51,210 nt of DNA, from contig NZ_KE387174.1 of the NCBI RefSeq assembly GCF_000430625.1, forward strand, positions 45,519 through 96,728, written 5' to 3'. The position numbers were made by a program, and so were the translations under genes. Below are positions 1 to 9,278 of the stretch, piece after piece (within the stretch, counting starts at the first letter, position 1; each line of letters opens with the position of its first letter). A model generated the notes under the pieces. It ran no database searches, had not been told where the DNA came from, and was given only the letters and a program-made list of their open reading frames with translations. Source of the DNA: Aneurinibacillus terranovensis DSM 18919. Its GTDB lineage: Bacteria; Bacillota; Bacilli; Aneurinibacillales; Aneurinibacillaceae.

Positions 1-127
1 CCCTGCAGAAAAAGGACGAGCGGCAACGCCCGCGAGTTTTTCTCATTTTTCCTGTACAATAAGAAGGAGAAGGCGAACATTGCACGAATAAATAGAAAAT
101 GGTTTGGGAGACAAAGGGGATGTGGCG
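1..127. other. Upstream flank of cheR, no gene seen
   Basis: No coding region that can be supported ends or starts here. A short hairpin (GCGG at 20-23 with CCGC at 30-33) followed by a T-rich stretch at 37-50 could be the terminator of a gene outside the window, but the stem is only 4 bp. In B. subtilis the gene upstream of cheR is ndk; that is expectation, not something visible here. Confidence 0.3.
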
Positions 128-904
128 ATGGAAGATAAAGATTTTCTCCAATTTATAGAGAAAGTAAAGAAAAAAACAGGCATTGACCTGGCATTGTATA
201 AAGAGGCACAAATGAAACGCAGATTGACTTCGTTGCGGATGAAGCGGGGATTCAATGATTTTTCCGGTTTCTTTGAAGGAATGGTAAAAAATCCGGAACT
301 GTTTAACGAATTTTTGGACCGGATGACGATTAACGTGTCCGAATTTTTTCGTAATCCGAGCCGATGGAAGGTGCTGGAAACAAAAATCATTCCCCGCCTG
401 CTGAAGGAAAAAGGAAAGATTAAATGCTGGAGTGCGGCTTGTTCAACAGGCGAAGAACCGTATTCACTCGCGATGTTATTTTCGCGGTTTATGCCGCTTT
501 CCCAAGTGGATATAACGGCGACCGACCTTGACGAGGGCGCCATTGCCAAGGCGAAACGCGGCCTTTATGCCGAACGTTCTTTGCAGGATGCGCCGCCGGA
601 TTTGGTAAACAAATATTTCCGCAAAGAACCTCCGATGTTTGCGATTTCTGACGAGATCAAGCGAGTGATCAAATTTAAAAAACACAACATGCTTGCCGAC
701 CCTTTTGACAAAAATTACGATTTAATCGTCTGCCGGAATGTCATGATTTATTTTACGGAAGAGGCGAAGAACGAACTCTACCATAAATTCAGCGATTCTT
801 TGCGGCCCGGCGGTGTGCTGTTCGTCGGTAGTACCGAACAAATTTTTCAGCCGCAGCAGTACCGTTTTGAGTCGGAGGACACGTTCTTTTACAAAAAAGT
901 ATAG
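128..904 (+). CDS. cheR: Chemotaxis protein methyltransferase CheR
   Basis: CheR transfers methyl groups from S-adenosylmethionine to glutamates of chemoreceptors, setting receptor sensitivity during adaptation. The 258-residue length matches the family. The N-terminal helical domain (about residues 1-70) is followed by the SAM-binding domain, with the characteristic ACSTGEEPYS signature at about residues 104-113 and the later CRNVMIYF motif. I chose ATG 128 because AAAGGGG (113-119) sits 8 nt before it; TTG 104 and GTG 122 are in frame but less well placed. The position directly before aroC is the same as in B. subtilis, so this is a location outside the main chemotaxis operon. Identification is secure. 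Confidence 0.95.
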   Translation: MEDKDFLQFIEKVKKKTGIDLALYKEAQMKRRLTSLRMKRGFNDFSGFFEGMVKNPELFNEFLDRMTINVSEFFRNPSRWKVLETKIIPRLLKEKGKIKCWSAACSTGEEPYSLAMLFSRFMPLSQVDITATDLDEGAIAKAKRGLYAERSLQDAPPDLVNKYFRKEPPMFAISDEIKRVIKFKKHNMLADPFDKNYDLIVCRNVMIYFTEEAKNELYHKFSDSLRPGGVLFVGSTEQIFQPQQYRFESEDTFFYKKV

Positions 905-1049
905 GTGGCTGGAATGGAATGGTCCGTTTTATTTTTTGTACGTCTTTCCTTTGCGAGGAAGCTGCAACTGACCGTGTTCTGCCAAAAAAGGGGTACCCTG
1001 TCCGAAACATCTGGGTAGCTCGACATTCCCCCCCTATGATTTTCCGAAT

Positions 1050-1067
1050 TGCTATACTATAATAGCA
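1050..1067 (+). promoter_or_regulatory. Candidate promoter/dyad before aroC
   Basis: A dyad TGCTAT-ACTATA-ATAGCA contains two possible -10 elements, TATAAT (1058-1063) and TATACT (1053-1058, preceded by TG as an extended -10). No good -35 is visible. It lies 34 nt before the aroC start, so it could be a promoter for the aro genes with an overlapping operator. The rest of the 196-nt cheR-aroC gap shows nothing else I can name. Confidence 0.4.
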
Positions 1068-1100
1068 CATAAAAGCGTTAAAGGATGGGAGAGAAAATTC

Positions 1101-2261
1101 ATGCGTTATTTAACAGCAGGAGAGTCACACGGACCACAACTAACCGCAATTATTGAAGGGGTTCCCAGCAATTTGCCCCTTTCCATTGAGAAAATTAATG
1201 AACAATTGCTGCGGCGGATGAAAGGGCACGGCCGTGGGCGGAGGATGCAAATCGAAAAGGATGAAGTAAAAATCGTTGCAGGCGTTCGCCATGGAAAAAC
1301 AACCGGGGCGCCCATTTGCCTCGTTGTGGAAAATAAAGATTGGACGCACTGGGAAAAAATTATGAGTGTGGAGCCGATCGATGATGAGGAAGATAAGCGC
1401 CGTGTAGCACGCCCTCGCCCGGGTCATGCGGATTTGAACGGGGCTCTGAAATACAATCAGCGTGATATGCGAAATATTCTTGAGCGGTCCAGCGCCCGTG
1501 AAACAGCGATTCGTGTAGCAGTCGGGGCGGTAGCCCGCCAATTGTTAGAACAATTCGACATTGTTGTTGCAGGTCAAGTGCTGCGCATTGGAGAAGTGGA
1601 AGCCAAACGGCTTCAGCTTGATCTTAAAGAGTTAATTCGCGTCACAGAGGAATCCCCTGTGCGCTGCGCCGATCCGGAAGCTACACAGAAAATGATGGAT
1701 TTAATCGATAAGGCAAAGGCGGACGGCGATTCTCTTGGCGGTATTGTCGAGGTGCAGGCGGACGGTCTTCCGGTCGGGCTGGGAACCCATGTGCAGTGGG
1801 ATCGCAAGCTTGACGGGCGCCTTGCCCAGGCCGTTATGAGCATCCAGGCATTTAAAGGCGTCGAAATCGGTATCGGTTTTGAAGCCGCTGAACGTCCGGG
1901 ATCCCAGGTTCACGATGAAATCATTTTAAATGAACAAGGAACGTATACCCGTGGCACGAATCGGGCGGGTGGACTTGAAGGCGGAATGACGAACGGGATG
2001 CCAGTTGTTGTTCGCGGGGTGATGAAGCCCATTCCAACGCTATACAAGCCGTTGAATAGCGTGGACATCGATACGAAAGAACCGTTCGCCGCCAGCATCG
2101 AGCGTTCGGATAGCTGTGCGGTTCCCGCCGCGAGTGTGGTGGCCGAGGCTGTCGTGTGTTGGACGCTGGCCGAAGCGATCATGGAAAAATTCGGCGGGGA
2201 CTCGCTAGAAGAGATGAAAGATAACTACAAGCGATATGTTGAATATGTGGAGAGGTTTTAA
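1101..2261 (+). CDS. aroC: Chorismate synthase
   Basis: Converts 5-enolpyruvylshikimate-3-phosphate to chorismate, the last common step of aromatic biosynthesis, using reduced FMN. The 386-residue protein begins with the family signature GESHGPQL and carries the RPGHAD motif and RSSARETA region that line the active site. Start ATG 1101 has a GGGAGAG ribosome-binding site. It is the first gene of the aro/trp cluster, 2 nt before aroB, so the two are almost certainly cotranscribed. The B. subtilis name for this gene is aroF. Confidence 0.97.
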   Translation: MRYLTAGESHGPQLTAIIEGVPSNLPLSIEKINEQLLRRMKGHGRGRRMQIEKDEVKIVAGVRHGKTTGAPICLVVENKDWTHWEKIMSVEPIDDEEDKRRVARPRPGHADLNGALKYNQRDMRNILERSSARETAIRVAVGAVARQLLEQFDIVVAGQVLRIGEVEAKRLQLDLKELIRVTEESPVRCADPEATQKMMDLIDKAKADGDSLGGIVEVQADGLPVGLGTHVQWDRKLDGRLAQAVMSIQAFKGVEIGIGFEAAERPGSQVHDEIILNEQGTYTRGTNRAGGLEGGMTNGMPVVVRGVMKPIPTLYKPLNSVDIDTKEPFAASIERSDSCAVPAASVVAEAVVCWTLAEAIMEKFGGDSLEEMKDNYKRYVEYVERF

Positions 2262-2263
2262 AG

Positions 2264-3376
2264 ATGGAAGATACCCGGTCATTGAAATGCCTTGAAGTCG
2301 CTTTAGGGGAACGGTCCTACCCGATTTGGATCGGCCCGGGTGCGGTCGATGAATTGCCCCGCCTTTTCAGGGAACAGGGGATCGGCACGAACAGGCGGCT
2401 GTTTATAATTACAGATGAGAATGTTGCCCCCTTGTATTTGAACAAGGTTGAACATATGTTGACCGTTGCAGGTTATATCGTATCGCACGCTGTCGTTGCC
2501 GCGGGTGAAAAAGCAAAAAGTTTACCCGTATTTGAACAGATGATCACCCGTGCGCTAGAAGCGGGGCTTGACCGCAAATCTGTTTTTATTGCCTTGGGCG
2601 GCGGGGTAGTCGGGGATTTGACAGGTTACGTAGCCGCCGCGTACATGCGAGGTGTAGACTTCGTACAGGTGCCCACCACTTTACTGGCACACGACAGCAG
2701 TGTGGGCGGCAAGGTCGCGGTTAACCATCCGCTGGCCAAAAATGTGATTGGAGCTTTTCACCAGCCAAAATTTGTTGCGTATGACACGGCTCTACTTACG
2801 AGCCTGCCTGCGCGGGAAGTGGCAGCCGGCTTTGCCGAAGTAATTAAGCACGGCCTGCTGTGGGACGAATCGTTCGTAACGTGGATAGAAGAACATGCGG
2901 CGGGTTTACAGGCGCTTGACCACTCGCTGCTCCAGGAAGCGATTTACCGGGCCTGCAGCATTAAAGTGGCCGTTGTGTCGAAAGATGAGCGGGAAAGCGG
3001 CCTGCGCGCGATTTTAAACCTTGGGCACACGTTTGCCCACGCATTTGAATCACTCACAGGGTATGGAACAATAAACCATGGAGAAGCTGTCGCCATTGGT
3101 ATGGTGGCTGCCGCCCGTCTGGCTGAAAAACTCGGATTGGCTGAAAATATTAGCCGTCGAACGCAAACCATTCTGGAAGATTTCAAGCTGCCCGTACGGT
3201 TAACCGAAGATTTAGACATCCCAACCATTATTGAAGTCATGCGCCGCGACAAAAAAGGGGAGAACGGGAAACTTGTATTTGTTCTGCCCGCTGCAATCGG
3301 CAAGGTTGTCATAAAAAAAGATGTGCCGGAAGCACCGGTGTGTGAAGTGCTACATGAATTAAAAGGAGGAAGCTAA
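2264..3376 (+). CDS. aroB: 3-Dehydroquinate synthase
   Basis: Second enzyme of the shikimate pathway: cyclises DAHP to 3-dehydroquinate using NAD+ and a divalent metal. The 370-residue protein has the nucleotide-binding GGGVVGDLTGYVAA segment (about residues 107-120), the VPTTLLAHDSSVGGK substrate region and the metal ligands in AEVIKHG and LGHTFAHA/NHGEAVAIGM. Starts 2 nt after aroC and is followed directly by aroH, giving a tight aroC-aroB-aroH unit. Confidence 0.97.
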   Translation: MEDTRSLKCLEVALGERSYPIWIGPGAVDELPRLFREQGIGTNRRLFIITDENVAPLYLNKVEHMLTVAGYIVSHAVVAAGEKAKSLPVFEQMITRALEAGLDRKSVFIALGGGVVGDLTGYVAAAYMRGVDFVQVPTTLLAHDSSVGGKVAVNHPLAKNVIGAFHQPKFVAYDTALLTSLPAREVAAGFAEVIKHGLLWDESFVTWIEEHAAGLQALDHSLLQEAIYRACSIKVAVVSKDERESGLRAILNLGHTFAHAFESLTGYGTINHGEAVAIGMVAAARLAEKLGLAENISRRTQTILEDFKLPVRLTEDLDIPTIIEVMRRDKKGENGKLVFVLPAAIGKVVIKKDVPEAPVCEVLHELKGGS

Positions 3377-3772
3377 ATGGCTGTACGTGGTGTTCGCGGT
3401 GCGATTACCGTGCCTGCAAACGAGGAAAAGGAAATACTTAGCGGAACGGAAACGTTAGTTCGAAAAATGATTGAAGTCAACGAAATTGAAGCGGAAGATG
3501 TAGCCAGTGTCGTTATCACGGTTACTCAGGACTTAAACGCTGCCTTTCCGGCACGGGCTGTCCGCTGTATTTCCGGGTGGGATCTCGTCCCTCTGATGTG
3601 TTCGACAGAGATTTCCGTTCCGGGCGGTCTGGAGCGGTGCATCCGGGTGATGATGCTTATCAATACGGAAAAAACGATTGGGGAAATCCACCATGTCTTT
3701 TTAGAAGGTGCCGTTGTTCTGCGCCCGGATTTACACGCTAGAGAAAACAACTTGAAAGAAAGTAAGTGTTGA
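3377..3772 (+). CDS. aroH: Chorismate mutase, AroH type
   Basis: Rearranges chorismate to prephenate, the branch to phenylalanine and tyrosine. This is the small trimeric alpha/beta-barrel-like class of B. subtilis: 131 residues, N-terminal VRGVRGAITV, and the C-terminal FLEGAVVLRPDL region with the active-site arginine. The start ATG follows the aroB stop codon immediately and has a perfect AAAGGAGG. Its stop codon TGA lies inside the -35 element of the trp promoter, so aroH transcription may run into trp or collide with initiation there. Confidence 0.95.
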   Translation: MAVRGVRGAITVPANEEKEILSGTETLVRKMIEVNEIEAEDVASVVITVTQDLNAAFPARAVRCISGWDLVPLMCSTEISVPGGLERCIRVMMLINTEKTIGEIHHVFLEGAVVLRPDLHARENNLKESKC

Positions 3773-3797
3773 CAGAAAAGTAGAACACATTTATTAT
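3769..3797 (+). promoter_or_regulatory. trp operon promoter
   Basis: TTGACA (3769-3774) is followed after exactly 17 nt by TATTAT (3792-3797), close to the sigma-A consensus. The -35 overlaps the aroH stop codon. Transcription would begin near 3804 and give a leader of roughly 225 nt before trpE. The internal promoter before trpE inside a larger aro-trp transcript is the arrangement known from B. subtilis. Confidence 0.85.
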
Positions 3798-3821
3798 AAA
3801 AACAACCATAAACAGATATGG

Positions 3822-3913
3822 TAGAGCAAGCAGAGTTGAGAGATAGACCGACAGAACAGCCCGCCGTTATCGGCCGTTAAGTGTGAGTTGAGAAGAGTAG
3901 AGCCTGAGGAGAG
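3822..3913 (+). promoter_or_regulatory. TRAP-binding (G/T)AG triplet array in the trp leader
   Basis: The leader RNA carries (G/T)AG triplets with short spacers, the signature of binding by TRAP, the 11-subunit tryptophan-activated RNA-binding protein. Cluster 1: TAG/GAG at 3822-3826, a degenerate AAG at 3828, GAG at 3833 and 3838, TAG at 3844. Cluster 2: GAG at 3885, 3890, 3895, 3900, 3906 and 3911, spaced 2-3 nt. The last triplets overlap the antiterminator. Between the clusters lie 38 nt without good triplets but with a small GCCG/CGGC stem, so the array is split. The TRAP gene itself (mtrB) is not in the window. Confidence 0.85.
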
Positions 3914-3977
3914 ACATAATCTGTTTGTATTGAACGGGATACGTCTGTCCGGAGCGTTGTGCTCCGGACTTTATTTG
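3908..3977 (+). terminator. trp attenuator: antiterminator and intrinsic terminator
   Basis: The terminator is a perfect 9-bp stem, GTCCGGAGC (3947-3955) with GCTCCGGAC (3961-3969), loop GTTGT, followed by TTTATTT. Its 5' arm also pairs with upstream RNA: GGAGAGAC (3908-3915) with GTCTGTCC (3943-3950), one mismatch. That alternative helix uses the last two GAG triplets, so bound TRAP would block it and let the terminator form. This is the classic TRAP attenuation logic: high tryptophan stops transcription before trpE. Confidence 0.85.
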
Positions 3978-3995
3978 CATATTTTCCTCCAAGGC

Positions 3996-4018
3996 CCTCT
4001 TCATCATGAAAGAAGAGG
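3996..4018 (+). promoter_or_regulatory. Hairpin masking the trpE ribosome-binding site
   Basis: CCTCTTC (3996-4002) pairs perfectly with GAAGAGG (4012-4018), which is the core of the trpE Shine-Dalgarno sequence (AGAGGTGA). The 9-nt loop contains an in-frame ATG at 4006 that has no ribosome-binding site of its own. In B. subtilis an SD-blocking hairpin lets TRAP repress trpE translation in read-through transcripts; this one looks equivalent. Confidence 0.7.
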
Positions 4019-4029
4019 TGAAGCGCCAA

Positions 4030-5547
4030 ATGTATACTCCAACTGTTGATGAAGTGCTCGAACTTCGTCAAACATACAACCTGATCCCGATTCGCTATAC
4101 GTTTTTAGCCGATCAGGTTACCCCGATTCAGCTGTATCAGACGCTTCGCGCGGACGATACGTTCCTGCTCGAGAGTGTAGAAGGCGGGGAGCGCTGGGCC
4201 CGCTACTCCTTTATTGGCATCAATCCATTTCAAACCGTGAAAACGAAAGACACGACGATTGAATTCACACACCGCTGCGGGAAAACGGAAAAAATGGAGG
4301 GCAATCCCCTGGAACTGTTGCGTTCCCGGATTTCCCATTACCGCAGCCCGCAGGACAGTCAATTGCCGCCATTTACCGGAGGGGCAATCGGCTTTCTCGG
4401 GTATGATACGATGCAGCATATTGAAAAATTGCCGAAACCCAAAAAAAGTTCGCTGCAGCTTCCGGATATCCATATGTTTTTTGTCGACGAGGTCATTGCA
4501 TACGACCATTTGAAACAGGAAGTGCAGGTCATTGTCAATCTGTATGTCGAAGAACAGGCGAATGAAGGAGAAATTAAATCCGCCTATGAACAATGCTGCA
4601 GGCGCATTATGGAAATTGTCAAACAAATGACAGAACGTTCCTTTTCCTTGCAGCGCGTCGATAATATTCCAAAGTCGGTCGAACCGATTCCGGTTGTTAG
4701 CAATATTTCAAAAGAAACTTATCTGGAAATGGTGCGCCGGGGAAAAGAATACATTGCAGCAGGCGATATTTTTCAGGTTGTGCTGTCCCAGCGGTTTCAA
4801 GCCCCTGCAAAGTCCGACCCGCTGTTTGTCTACCGGATATTGCGCGTGACAAACCCTTCCCCCTACATGTACTATTTTCAAACGTCAGATGCAACAGTTG
4901 TCGGCACTTCGCCGGAATTGCTCGTAAAAGTCACCGGGAATAAAGTGGACGTCCGCCCGATCGCGGGCACCCGGCCGCGCGGAAGTGACCAGGCCGAGGA
5001 TGAACGGTTAAGGGAAGACCTTCTGGCAGATGAGAAAGAGCGGGCTGAACATTTGATGCTGCTTGACCTGGGGCGCAATGATGTGGGCCGAGTTTCACGT
5101 TTTGGCAGCGTTGAAGTGAGCGAACAAATGGTGATCGAATTGTATTCGCGTGTCATGCATATGGTTTCACATGTAAGCGGGCGGCTGGCAGAAGGGAAGG
5201 ATTCCTTTGATGCCCTGCTGTCATGTTTCCCGGCCGGGACCGTTTCAGGGTCGCCGAAAATCAGGGCGATGGAAATTATTAATGAACTCGAACAGGAATC
5301 CCGCGGCATCTATGCCGGTGCCATCGGATATTTTAGTTTCAATGGAAATCTTGATTCTTGCATTGCAATTCGAACCATTGTGTTTCAAGGCGGCCAGGCA
5401 TATGTGCAGGCCGGGGGAGGCATCGTAGCCGACTCGATTCCGGAAAATGAGTATGAAGAGACGAGAAATAAGGCAAGGGCCATGTTTCATGCATTGAGTT
5501 TAGCAGAGCAAATGATGAGAGTAGAGGAGATGAGCGTGGATGTTTAA
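4030..5547 (+). CDS. trpE: Anthranilate synthase component I
   Basis: Forms anthranilate from chorismate with ammonia supplied by a glutamine amidotransferase subunit; first committed step to tryptophan. The 505-residue protein has the N-terminal anthranilate-synthase domain, including the LLESVEGGERWARYSFIG feedback-binding region, and the C-terminal chorismate-binding domain with IAGTRPRG, LDLGRNDVGR and PAGTVSGSPK. Start ATG 4030 is chosen because AGAGGTGA lies 9 nt before it; ATG 4006 lies in the loop of the SD hairpin. No trpG is present in the operon, as in B. subtilis where the folate-operon PabA serves both enzymes. Stop overlaps trpD by 8 nt. Confidence 0.96.
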   Translation: MYTPTVDEVLELRQTYNLIPIRYTFLADQVTPIQLYQTLRADDTFLLESVEGGERWARYSFIGINPFQTVKTKDTTIEFTHRCGKTEKMEGNPLELLRSRISHYRSPQDSQLPPFTGGAIGFLGYDTMQHIEKLPKPKKSSLQLPDIHMFFVDEVIAYDHLKQEVQVIVNLYVEEQANEGEIKSAYEQCCRRIMEIVKQMTERSFSLQRVDNIPKSVEPIPVVSNISKETYLEMVRRGKEYIAAGDIFQVVLSQRFQAPAKSDPLFVYRILRVTNPSPYMYYFQTSDATVVGTSPELLVKVTGNKVDVRPIAGTRPRGSDQAEDERLREDLLADEKERAEHLMLLDLGRNDVGRVSRFGSVEVSEQMVIELYSRVMHMVSHVSGRLAEGKDSFDALLSCFPAGTVSGSPKIRAMEIINELEQESRGIYAGAIGYFSFNGNLDSCIAIRTIVFQGGQAYVQAGGGIVADSIPENEYEETRNKARAMFHALSLAEQMMRVEEMSVDV

Positions 5548-6565
5548 AGACCTTCTGCACCGGGTTGTGGCCGGTGTATCGTTAACACGCGAGGAAGCGA
5601 GTCTCGCGATGCGTCTGATTATGGAAGGGGAAGCGACTCCCCTGCAAATCGCAAGCTTTTTAACGGCACTTCGCATGAAAAATGAAACGGTGGAAGAAAT
5701 GGTTGGTTTCGTACAGACGATGCGAAACAAGGCAGCGTCCATTGATACATCGCGCGACTATTTGCTTGATACATGTGGAACCGGCGGGGACGGCGGTATT
5801 TCATTCAATGTTTCTACCGCTTCTGCCATTGTAGCGGCGGCAGGCGGAGTGCGCATCGCCAAGCATGGAAACCGGGCCGTATCCAGCAAGAGTGGGAGCG
5901 CCGATGTACTCGAAGCGCTCGGTGTAAGCATTACGTTAACGCCGGAGGAGGCAACCCGGTGTCTGGAAGAGACGAACCTGTGCTTTTTGTTTGCTCCCCA
6001 GTACCACCAGGCGATGAAACATGCGGTAGAGCCCCGCAAACAAATTGGGTTTCGCACCGTTTTCAATCTGCTTGGCCCGCTGACCAATCCGGCAGGAGCT
6101 GACCGTCAGCTGATTGGAATCTACGACCACAATCTTGGGCATAAGGTTGCCGAAGTTCTGGCTGAGATGGGTGTCAAGCGTGCGCTTGTCGTTACGGGAG
6201 AAGACGGGCTTGATGAAATTAGCATTAGTGGTCCGACCCATGTGGTCGAACTCGACCACGGAACCATTGCAGACTACCGGATTGAGCCTGATATTTTCGG
6301 TTTGCCCACCTATCCGCTGCAGGCAGTAGCGGGCGGGGCCGCAGATTTGAACGCTAAAATTATTCGGGCGGTGCTCAACGGTGAAAAAGGGGCATATCGC
6401 GACATTGTGCTACTCAATGCCGGAGCAGCCCTGTATTTAAACGAGCAGGTTTCATCGATTGGCGAAGGGGTCAAACAGGCAAGGGATGTTATTGACTCAG
6501 GGAAAGCGAAACAAAAGCTGCAGCAGCTTATAGAGGTAACAGGAGGTGTCAGCCATGCTTCATAG
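5540..6565 (+). CDS. trpD: Anthranilate phosphoribosyltransferase
   Basis: Joins anthranilate to phosphoribosyl pyrophosphate. The 341-residue protein has the PRPP-binding glycine-rich motif in DTCGTGGDGG (about residues 76-85), the following NVSTASA and KHGNRAVSSKSGSADVLEALG segments, and the anthranilate-site region HHAMKH/GFRTVFNLLGPLTNPA, with the usual YHQAMKH form. It overlaps both trpE (8 nt) and trpC (11 nt), so the proteins are probably translationally coupled. Confidence 0.96.
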   Translation: MFKDLLHRVVAGVSLTREEASLAMRLIMEGEATPLQIASFLTALRMKNETVEEMVGFVQTMRNKAASIDTSRDYLLDTCGTGGDGGISFNVSTASAIVAAAGGVRIAKHGNRAVSSKSGSADVLEALGVSITLTPEEATRCLEETNLCFLFAPQYHQAMKHAVEPRKQIGFRTVFNLLGPLTNPAGADRQLIGIYDHNLGHKVAEVLAEMGVKRALVVTGEDGLDEISISGPTHVVELDHGTIADYRIEPDIFGLPTYPLQAVAGGAADLNAKIIRAVLNGEKGAYRDIVLLNAGAALYLNEQVSSIGEGVKQARDVIDSGKAKQKLQQLIEVTGGVSHAS

Positions 6566-7367
6566 AATTGTCGCGCAAAAACAGCAGGAAGTGGCTTTAT
6601 TAAAAGAACGGCTTACCGTCCGGGATATGGAGCAGCATATTGCGGCACTTCCTCCGTGTATTTCGATGAAAGAACGTTTTCGCAACCGTACGCGTCCTGT
6701 CGGTGTGATTGCAGAAGTTAAAAAAGCATCGCCTTCCAAAGGAGTAATTCGGGAGTATTTCGATCCGGTTGACATTGCCAGTCGATATTCGGATGCAAAT
6801 GTAGAAGCGATTTCCGTTTTAACCGACCAGACTTTTTTTCAGGGTGATGTATCCTATCTTGCTGCAATAAAGCATAATCTCACAAAGCCTATCCCTCTTT
6901 TGCGCAAAGACTTCAACATCGACCCGCTGCAAATTTATGAGGCAAGGGCCAATGGGGCGGATGCGGTTCTTCTCATCGCGGCCATTCTCGATAAACAGCG
7001 AATGAGTGAACTGGCGCGTGAAGCGGGCAATGTAGGCCTTGAGATTCTCGTGGAAGTGCATACGGAACGTGAACTTGACGGCGTGTTAAGCAGCATTGAA
7101 CCGGATTTACTCGGCATTAACAACCGCGATTTAAAAACGTTTACCACCTCGCTGTCGAATACGTTCCGGTTAATTACCAAGATTCCTTCGTCTATAATAA
7201 GAATCAGTGAGAGCGGAATCCGCACGAAAGAAGATATTGCCCTGCTGCATCAATCCAATGTGGACGGTGTTCTCGTCGGGGAAACATTTATGCGTCAGGC
7301 TGACGTTACCGGTGCTGTGTTCAACCTGGTCGGGCCTGCACCGGTGCAAAAGGACGTTCTCGTATGA
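6555..7367 (+). CDS. trpC: Indole-3-glycerol phosphate synthase
   Basis: Decarboxylating ring closure that makes indole-3-glycerol phosphate. A 270-residue TIM barrel with the family motifs VIAEVKKASPSKG, LRKDFNID, and the C-terminal ISESGI and VLVGE phosphate-binding loops. ATG 6555 is preferred: AGGAGG (6541-6546) is 8 nt upstream, while the in-frame GTG 6546 lies within that site. Monofunctional, not fused to TrpF. Confidence 0.95.
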   Translation: MLHRIVAQKQQEVALLKERLTVRDMEQHIAALPPCISMKERFRNRTRPVGVIAEVKKASPSKGVIREYFDPVDIASRYSDANVEAISVLTDQTFFQGDVSYLAAIKHNLTKPIPLLRKDFNIDPLQIYEARANGADAVLLIAAILDKQRMSELAREAGNVGLEILVEVHTERELDGVLSSIEPDLLGINNRDLKTFTTSLSNTFRLITKIPSSIIRISESGIRTKEDIALLHQSNVDGVLVGETFMRQADVTGAVFNLVGPAPVQKDVLV

Positions 7368-8092
7368 CCGGTTTGTTTACGAAACATCCGCTCGTCAAAA
7401 TATGTGGAATCACGCAGGCTGATACGATTACAGAAATTGTTGAACGGAGGCTGTCCGTCGATTGGCTCGGTTTTGTCTTCGCTCCAAGCCGCCGGCAGGT
7501 TGCCCCGTCGCGCTGGCAGGAGCTGGCTGGCTTGATTCCATCCGATATAAAAACCGTCGGCGTGTTTGTCGATCCGGCGCTGGAAGAAATCGCAGCTGTT
7601 TTTAACACGGCGCGGCTTGATATCGTTCAGCTTCACAGTGAAGCTTCCCCGGCTTTTTGTCAACGCGTAAAAGAACAATTTGGCTGCCAATTAATTAAGG
7701 TGTTTGGGATTAACGAACCTGGCGGCATGCAGCATAACTCTGACAATCCCTGTGACGATGAGGAATATAAAATCAGCTCTGTGCTTGATTCTTACCTGGG
7801 AATCGTCGATTATGTACTGCTAGATACTGTTACAACGTCTCAGGCAGGGGGAACAGGCAAAGCGTTTGCGTGGGATGAAATGACCCCATACCGTGCATGG
7901 TGCGAAACCCACGGGTTGCCGCTTATCGTTGCCGGGGGCATCAACGAGCGAAATGTTGCCGAACTGGTACGAAAATATAATCCCGACGGTATCGATGTTT
8001 CAAGCGGGGTAGAAACCGATGGCAGGAAAGACGCGGACAAAATTCAAACTTTAATAGAAAGGGCGTTATGCGATGAACGGAGCAGAGCTTGA
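7364..8092 (+). CDS. trpF: Phosphoribosylanthranilate isomerase
   Basis: Amadori rearrangement of phosphoribosylanthranilate. The TIM barrel starts with VKICGIT containing the catalytic cysteine, has the [13 protein letters not shown] segment, the catalytic aspartate in LLDT, and ends with GGIN and IDVSSGVET phosphate-binding loops. At 242 residues it is about 30 longer than usual; the extra length is an acidic insertion (about residues 122-140, [12 protein letters not shown] region) between KVFGI and the VDYVLLDT strand. ATGA overlap with trpC, and 20-nt overlap with trpB. Confidence 0.94.
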   Translation: MTGLFTKHPLVKICGITQADTITEIVERRLSVDWLGFVFAPSRRQVAPSRWQELAGLIPSDIKTVGVFVDPALEEIAAVFNTARLDIVQLHSEASPAFCQRVKEQFGCQLIKVFGINEPGGMQHNSDNPCDDEEYKISSVLDSYLGIVDYVLLDTVTTSQAGGTGKAFAWDEMTPYRAWCETHGLPLIVAGGINERNVAELVRKYNPDGIDVSSGVETDGRKDADKIQTLIERALCDERSRA

Positions 8093-9278
8093 AAAGAAAA
8101 TAAGAGGAAGATTTGGCGCTTTTGGCGGCCGCTATGTTCCGGAGACGCTCGTCAATGCGCTCGACGAGCTGGAAACCGCCTATGAAAAAGTGATGACCGA
8201 CCCCGGATTTCAGAAAGAACTGTCTGCATTTCTGCGCCAATATTCCGGTCGGCCGACTCCGCTTTATTTTGCCGAACGCCTCACGGAAAAAGTGGGAGGT
8301 GCGAAAATCTACTTAAAACGGGAAGATTTGAACCACACCGGCGCGCACAAAATCAATAATGCGATCGCGCAGGGCTTGCTCGCGAAGTACATGGGAAAGA
8401 CGTCAATTATCGCTGAAACCGGTGCCGGTCAGCACGGAGTGGCTGCGGCTACCATTGCGGCACGGCTTGGTATGTCATGCAAAGTATTTATGGGTGAAGA
8501 GGACATGAAGCGCCAGAAGCTGAACGTATTTCGTATGGAAATGCTTGGTGCGGAAGTGGTACCGGTGTATTCCGGCACTCGGACACTAAAAGATGCCACG
8601 AGTGAGGCGATCCGCTACTGGGTAAGCACGGTTGATACGACGTTTTACATGATTGGCTCGGTTGTCGGTCCCCACCCTTATCCGCAGATGGTTCGCGATT
8701 TTCAGCGGATTATTGGAGACGAGACGAAAGAGCAAATCCTCACACAAGAGAATCGCCTGCCCGATTATATCGTGGCCTGCGTAGGCGGGGGCAGCAACGC
8801 AATGGGCATATTCTACCCGTTTATAGCCGACAAAGAAGTTGCCCTTATCGGCGTTGAAGCCGCAGGTGTCGGGATTGACACCGATAAACATGCCGCCACT
8901 TTTTCCAAGGGGAGCCGAGGAATTATTCATGGAGCGATGACGTATCTCCTCCAGGATGAATACGGCCAGATTATTGAGCCCTATTCCATTTCCGCTGGTC
9001 TTGACTACCCGGGGATTGGTCCGGAGCACTCCTACCTGCATGACAGCGGCCGGGCAGCATACCGTCCGATAACCGATGATGAAGCGCTCGCCGCCCTCCA
9101 TTTGTTGTGCGAGGTGGAAGGAATTATCCCGGCTCTCGAGAGCGCCCATGCGGTGGCGGAAGCGATAAAGATTGCACCTGAGCTGGATAAAGACAGCATC
9201 ATCGTTGTGTGCCTTTCAGGCCGTGGAGATAAAGATGTCACGCAAATCTATGAAAGAGAAAAGGGGGAGCAGGCATGA
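8073..9278 (+). CDS. trpB: Tryptophan synthase beta chain
   Basis: Condenses indole with serine to tryptophan using pyridoxal phosphate. The 401-residue protein has the [11 protein letters not shown]-terminus, the PLP-lysine motif [11 protein letters not shown], the ETGAGQHG phosphate loop, and the GGGSNAMG cofactor-phosphate site, all typical of TrpB1. Its stop codon overlaps the trpA start (ATGA), as expected for subunits of one alpha2beta2 complex. Confidence 0.97.
   Translation: MNGAELEKKIRGRFGAFGGRYVPETLVNALDELETAYEKVMTDPGFQKELSAFLRQYSGRPTPLYFAERLTEKVGGAKIYLKREDLNHTGAHKINNAIAQGLLAKYMGKTSIIAETGAGQHGVAAATIAARLGMSCKVFMGEEDMKRQKLNVFRMEMLGAEVVPVYSGTRTLKDATSEAIRYWVSTVDTTFYMIGSVVGPHPYPQMVRDFQRIIGDETKEQILTQENRLPDYIVACVGGGSNAMGIFYPFIADKEVALIGVEAAGVGIDTDKHAATFSKGSRGIIHGAMTYLLQDEYGQIIEPYSISAGLDYPGIGPEHSYLHDSGRAAYRPITDDEALAALHLLCEVEGIIPALESAHAVAEAIKIAPELDKDSIIVVCLSGRGDKDVTQIYEREKGEQA

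Noticed and set aside
1140-1541. Long minus-strand frame (133 codons) inside aroC
   Set aside because: Fully antisense to a certain gene, no ribosome-binding site, composition is that of a complementary frame.
3773-4029. tRNA-Trp T-box as the trp control element
   Set aside because: No T-box sequence (AGGGTGG...CCGCG type) is present; the GAG triplets and paired hairpins fit TRAP instead.
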